A stretch of DNA of 64,000 nucleotides from positions 502,001-566,000 of the forward strand of contig JAKNDB010000015.1 in the NCBI GenBank assembly GCA_024305405.1, read 5' to 3'. Source of the DNA: Dirofilaria immitis. Taxonomy: Eukaryota > Nematoda > Chromadorea > Rhabditida > Onchocercidae. The notes under the pieces are model-generated. The model was given only the letters and a program-made list of their open reading frames with translations. It had not been told where the DNA came from and did not search any database. Of the stretch, positions 59,118 through 64,000 are shown in pieces; the first letter of the stretch is position 1, and every line of letters begins with the position of its first letter. The translations under genes were made by a program, and so were the position numbers.

Positions 59118-61169
59118 TCAACTTTCTTTAAGAAGCTTTATACAATCAAGTAAACCTTTTCGATTTATTGTTTGCTTCTGAAATTTAGGCAATTGTTGAT
59201 TACTATCATTGATTATATGATGTATAGATGAGCCCGTACTACCATCTGCTTCATCATTTTCTTTATCAATATTATCATAGTAGTCGTCCGATCTTTTGTT
59301 TCGTATTGATCCCACGGAATTCATCGGCTTAGACTGCTCAGGAAGCATTGGTGATGATAGTGGTAGTGACATGATGTTCGATGATAATAAATTATTATTA
59401 AAATGTGACATCAATAACTGCATTTCTTTTGTCATCAAATTCATAGGTGATAATGCATCTAATTTTGAACCTGCTGATGGCGATGGTTGGAATATCATTG
59501 GTGCAACTGTTGGAAAAGTAAAAATTAATGGTGGAAAAGTAAGTAAAGGAGATGATGTTGATGATGATATTTGTTTAATAACGAATCTGGAGATATTGGC
59601 ATTATTTTATTATTTAAATTTGGAAGATTTAAAGGATTCAGTAAACTTTTAACAGAATCTGGAAGTATTGGTGATTCTGATAGATTTTGCTTATTGTTGA
59701 GTTGTAGTTTCTGAGGTAGCAATTCAGGATTACTGATATTCTTCCTATTGACAGACCATGTTTGAGATCCGATATTTTGATATCTTCCTGGTTGTATTGG
59801 TATAGGTTGTGCATCCGAATCATCATAATATGGATCATCTTTGATAATATAATGTTGTAATTTTTAATATCCGTTTCCAATGGTTCAATGGTTGAAATAA
59901 ACCTAAAATATATTTTGTAATATTTCTCAACTAATTGTAACAAACTAAGACAAAAAAAGAAAATATCAAAATAGCCTTCCTTGCATAATTGTTTAATTAG
60001 AAGTTCTAAGGAAAATTTGAAACACACCGATCAATAAATTGAAATGTATTTGCAAAAAGTTTGCATTGTATCGAAGAAAGTCCTTGTTCTTGGCAGATCG
60101 TCAACAACATACTTGGATCACTACAAACAACAACATAAGTTTATATGATCATATGAAATAAAGATAACTGTTGATTTTTGAGCAATTTACATTTTACAAA
60201 TTTAAATATTGATTTAATAGATATCCATGGTTAATATCCATGAATCAAAAACATTCAGGATAGAAAATAAAACGCTGATTACTTATAAATTATCTATGAA
60301 ACTTTAAATAAGAAATTATGTGATAAATAGATTTGATAGGAAACATCATGTATCTGTTGAAAATCGTATTCTACAACGAGATTATCATTTGAGGATGGAT
60401 TCCGTAAAATTAATGATTGATAAATGATTTCAATTCAATAAAGTTACCTGGCAATCATTTTACGTAATTTCGTATCTCCTAATATTTGTGCAGCCAAATT
60501 TAAATTTACAATGGATTCATCGTTTTGAAAGTTGCGAGCAGTGCAAGTGATAAATTTGCATATTTTCAAATTACTTTTGCAAATTGGCATATCATCTAAT
60601 GTGGAATGTTTTGGTAAGCCAAGAATTTCCGCATCTCTTCCGCCTATTTGCTCCGGTTGAAACTAAAAAAAAAATTGAACAAAATTTATCACAGAGAATT
60701 ATTCAAATTTTCAATTTCATTTCTAAAATATGCTTAAAAAATTTTGCACGACAAAAATAGAACTTTTCTGGATGCCATTAAATCTGATTGCATTGATTCT
60801 GAAGTACGAATAATTGGTCGAACAAAGTTCAATGCTCCTTGAATTATATCACTCAACGATACTAAAAATCTTATGATATTATGCTAATATATGAGATTTA
60901 TAAAGTAAGAAAAAAACAAAATCTAACAAATTTTAAAATATCGAGAAGAAATTCATTCTTTCATTTACTTCATATAACGTATAATTCTATTAAGAAAAAG
61001 AATTAAAATGTTAGATCTTTTAATTTAAATTTTCAATTTACTGCAAAATAATACACAGCAAACCATCTCGCTTTATATCGATCTTGATATCATTGACATT
61101 ATCACCATATGCAATCATCACAAGTAGCATAGAGGTAGTAAATAAAGTAATAAAATGAATGAACAACAT
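59118..61169 (-). CDS. Putative secreted Cys-containing protein, five exons (unrecognised)
   Basis: Exons on the minus strand: 61169-61064, 60861-60764, 60662-60448, 60120-60028, 59902-59118; about 432 residues. The start MLFIHFITLFTTSMLLVMIA is a clear signal peptide, with cleavage likely after AYG. A compact Cys-bearing domain follows: ICKSNLKICKFITCTARNFQ, LAAQILGDTKLRKMIASDPS, ICQEQGLSSIQCKLFANTFQ. The last exon is a long Ser/Pro/Asn/Leu-rich, probably disordered tail with DDPYYDDSDAQPIPIQPGRY, a dibasic RNKRSDDYYDN and the end LLDCIKLLKES. In the last exon one base is missing in each of two T3 runs (59840-59842 and 59570-59572); the two corrections join three good-looking frames. The first donor (gtttgc at 61063) was chosen because it is the one that keeps phase. 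No family or function is assigned. The general plan resembles its neighbour at 51-57 kb. Confidence 0.7.
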
Positions 61170-63250
61170 TCTGATCAATCGGAATAATTCATTAATTATG
61201 CATTATTTGAAATAAGCAACAAAAAAATGTTTCAGGTTTAGTGAAATTTTTTTCTAAAAATAAACATATATTTGATTTATATTTTGAAATTAACGTGATT
61301 TGTTAACGTGAAAAGTTCATAATAATATTTAGTAATAATTAATTTGTTAGGGATAATTAAAAGGAATAACGATAATAAATAAATAATAAAATTATCGATT
61401 ATCATAATATTGTGACAATATTTGATAATTAATTGCAACGTTAGAAATATAAGTGATAGTGGCAGTCAATCACCTTCGATAGGACAATAATTTACGCTAA
61501 TGATAGTTACAGATTATAACTGTAACAATTAATAGTAATTAACAAAAATTATCTTTAATCCTTCAGAATTATAATTCAAATAAATAAATTAACATAACAT
61601 CCATGAATACTATTATTTCAATTACTGAAACTAAACCTTTCATTTCAAAATTTTCTACTTTACCATCACTCTTTCTCGAATAATATCTTAGAAAGTTGAC
61701 AATAATAGAGTAGTTAAAAAAAAAAGAATCGAAAATTTCTAAATAAAAATATGGATTATTCGCTGTTCAGATTCATGCCAGAAGTTTTTATGAAGAAGAT
61801 GTGATTATTGATTGTTCCAGATTCAGCCAGAAACTTCTAGGAAGAAAATATGGATTATTAACTGCTCAGATTCACACCAGAAATGATTATGAAATTTTTA
61901 ACGATAATTATGAAAGCATCAAAATATTACATTATTATATACCAATCCAATCACAATCGTTATATATCATTATTGAATATTTTACAAATATCACAAAATA
62001 TAAATTTATTTTAAAGTGTTAGAAATTAAGACCAAAAAAACGACATATCATAAAAACCTTTTAATGAAAAATTGAAATGAAATAACATCATTTCTCATTT
62101 TTCAGGTCGCCAACATAGTATATTTGAGAATGTCAATAGAATGAGCAAGGTCATTATACCATAATTTCTGAAAATGATACTAGTTATCATACGATTACTA
62201 TTCGGTTAGAAAAGGTTATTGATAGTTTCGATTGACTGATTTTAATCAATCAATATGTAATATCGCTTTTCCGATTTCCAAAAAATTTCCGGAAATATAT
62301 TCCTTCTTATTCCATTACGCAATTTATTACTATTTTTATTATTGAAACAACAAAATAATCCGATCAAATTTTCCACAAGTAAACAAATAAATAAAAGTTA
62401 TTCTCTCCCGAAACTTATGCCTAATTAATCCATTCAAATAATTTTTTTCAAGAAAAAAGATTTAAAGTTCGATGTGAAAATTGAATGTGTAGGTGGTAGT
62501 AAATATCTGTTTTAGAGAGAGAGAGAGAGGGAGAGAAACTTGTTTTCTCATATTTCTCTCTCTCTCTCTCTTTCTCTGCATCAATGATAAGTGAAGAAAA
62601 GAGGTCGCTGTCAGAGCGGTGTCGAAAAATACATTTCATGATGGCAACATGATGATAATTTGTATTCTCGTTTGAATCTTTCTTATTCCTTAAATCCTTC
62701 ACTTTTCACTAGAAATTTAAATCGCACTTTATTCGCAAACCTTATTTATGCTGGACCAATTTTAATGTGTTCAGGTTTCATCATTTTTAAACTTCTTCTC
62801 ATAAACTTATTCGTCAAACTTGTTCTTTCAAGCTATTGTAAATTTATCTGCTTTAATTTATAACGGCTAAACAGTCAGAAAAAAATTATGGAAAAATTCT
62901 GGCCAACAGATTCTCTAGGCTGTTTGTAAAATAAAACATTGTCCATACATATATGTATATGTATATCACTGAATCGTGGAATCATTTTATATTACTATAG
63001 CTATACGTATGTTTTCACATTTATTGATATACAATTACAAGAAATCAAAAAAGGAAAAATTCATATGAAAAAAACTTTTGCTAAAATGTTTTTATTTTTT
63101 TTGCATTGAAATTCTTACAATAAAATGGTTTCAAAAAAATCTTATGCAACGAATAAAAAGAAAAGAAAGCATAATAAACAAAATTTATAAAGAAAAATTA
63201 TTTCATCATCCTCGAGAAGCAAAACGAGAAAATGAAAAGTATCAACGAAA
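61170..63250. other. Intergenic region, nothing recognised
   Basis: About 2.1 kb of AT-rich sequence upstream of the secreted-protein gene. The only clear structure is the GA/TC inverted repeat at 62514-62577. Open frames at 61801-62022 and 62660-62863 show no motif or splice support. Confidence 0.4.
62514..62577. repeat. (GA)n/(TC)n inverted repeat hairpin
   Basis: A GA run (62514-62538) and a TC run (62553-62577) are near-perfect reverse complements around a 14-base loop. The interru­ptions (ggg and ttt) fall at different places in the two arms. Confidence 0.85.
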
Positions 63251-63435
63251 CTAATTTTTGTTTAAACAATAATAGCAGTTCATTATACAGGATATTTTCA
63301 GGAGCATTTCCGTTAATTTTACATGATCATCTATTAATTCATCCGAGATTTTTGTATCATTTTTGCCATTTGTATTGATATTTTCGCCATCTTGTAAAAT
63401 CAATGATTTTGGTAACGATTGGTCCTTTGATTTTT
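63251..63435 (-). CDS. Candidate terminal exon of a gene beyond the right edge
   Basis: After the acceptor aattcag the minus strand reads KSKDQSLPKSLILQDGENIN, then a hydrophilic stretch with SDELIDDHVKLTEMLLKISC, and ends CYYCLNKN with TAG at 63251-63253. Sixty-one codons without a stop and with balanced composition is above background. The upstream exons would lie past 63435 or outside the window; none was recognised. Confidence 0.4.
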
Positions 63436-64000
63436 CTGAATTGAAAATAGTTGATCAAAGAAATTTTTCTAGCGATATGATGAGGAACTTCCTTGTGCAC
63501 TAAATTAACTGTATCAGTTCTCATCTTTTTTTTTCTCTTCAGCTGATAAAATAAAGAAAGCTAAATGACATTATCGGAAAAGTTGAAAGTCATATATTGA
63601 ACTTATGATAACTATGGTATTTAGCAAACAAGTATGGAAAATGGATGATGATAATTCTTCGCATAAACAAGCAGAAATGAATCAATCAGTCCAAAGTTTA
63701 AATAAGTCTTATTATTTTACTTTAAGTTTCAAGTTACTTGGCATAAAACCTTTACAATTTTTTGTTGTATTTGCTTGGTAAATTTGGGAATTCTGAACTT
63801 TGATAAATTTGGAAGTTCTAAACGATACTCAAAATGTACAATGAAATTTCAGACTTTAGTTTGATTAGTTAAGAAATTGTTACCCGAATTTTTAAGTCAA
63901 AATTTAGAACAAATATATGAAATGGGAAATTCATCCAGTGGAATGAGATGAGGCTAATAATGAACAATACCTGAGGCTAATAATAAACAAAGCAGATATT
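63436..64000. other. Right edge, nothing recognised
   Basis: AT-rich sequence without a supported feature. If the exon at 63251-63435 is real, this is part of its intron. Confidence 0.35.

Noticed and set aside
62448..62863. Frames around the GA/TC repeat (KEREREKY, SFSPSLSLS)
   Set aside because: Generated by the dinucleotide repeats; no splice or start support.

Overview
The window is AT-rich nuclear DNA from a nematode, most likely a spirurid/filarial species. The evidence is genes with many small exons, introns of about 150 to 1000+ bases, TTTTCAG-type 3' splice sites, dense minisatellites, and orthologues of nematode and animal genes. There are no bacterial operons, phage genes or CRISPR loci. 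Every gene was read by eye as exon chains joined in phase, so exon edges are predictions.

Layout. 1-427: last two exons of an LSD1-type flavin amine oxidase (+). 3269-5196: MTFP1, a mitochondrial inner-membrane fission factor (+). 6429-12188: a DDX3/Belle/Vasa-type DEAD-box RNA helicase (+). 13998-19965: an Apterous/LHX2/9-class LIM-homeobox gene, the TTX-3 class (-). 20-26.6 kb: a gene-poor, microsatellite-rich stretch. 26676-39.6 kb: a cluster of low-complexity coding blocks, all on the minus strand (a glycine-rich five-repeat protein, a Lys/Glu-rich protein, and a MARVEL-like multi-pass membrane protein), interleaved with tandem arrays. 41735-45823: ER alpha-1,2-mannosidase MAN1B1 (-), complete from start to stop. 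46-51.4 kb: intergenic, with a degenerate 28S rRNA fragment and clusters of possible regulatory motifs. 51426-56816 and 59118-61169: two unrecognised genes for putative secreted proteins (-), the first with a tRNA-Leu(UAA) gene inside an intron on the opposite strand. The right edge holds one more candidate terminal exon (-).

The main technical observation is that nearly all the multi-exon genes carry isolated one-base deletions, mostly in short homopolymers. In most cases adding one base restores both the family motif and the phase of the next splice junction. This points to consensus-sequence errors rather than pseudogenes, and it explains why the longest open frames here are so short.

No pathway links the neighbours. 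The most novel material is the 26.7-39 kb cluster: an apparently undescribed glycine-rich repeat protein, a KKEGS-repeat protein, and a membrane-protein gene in which a 56-base satellite has copied a 3' splice site and the start of its exon about ten times, ending in a perfect 34-bp palindrome.
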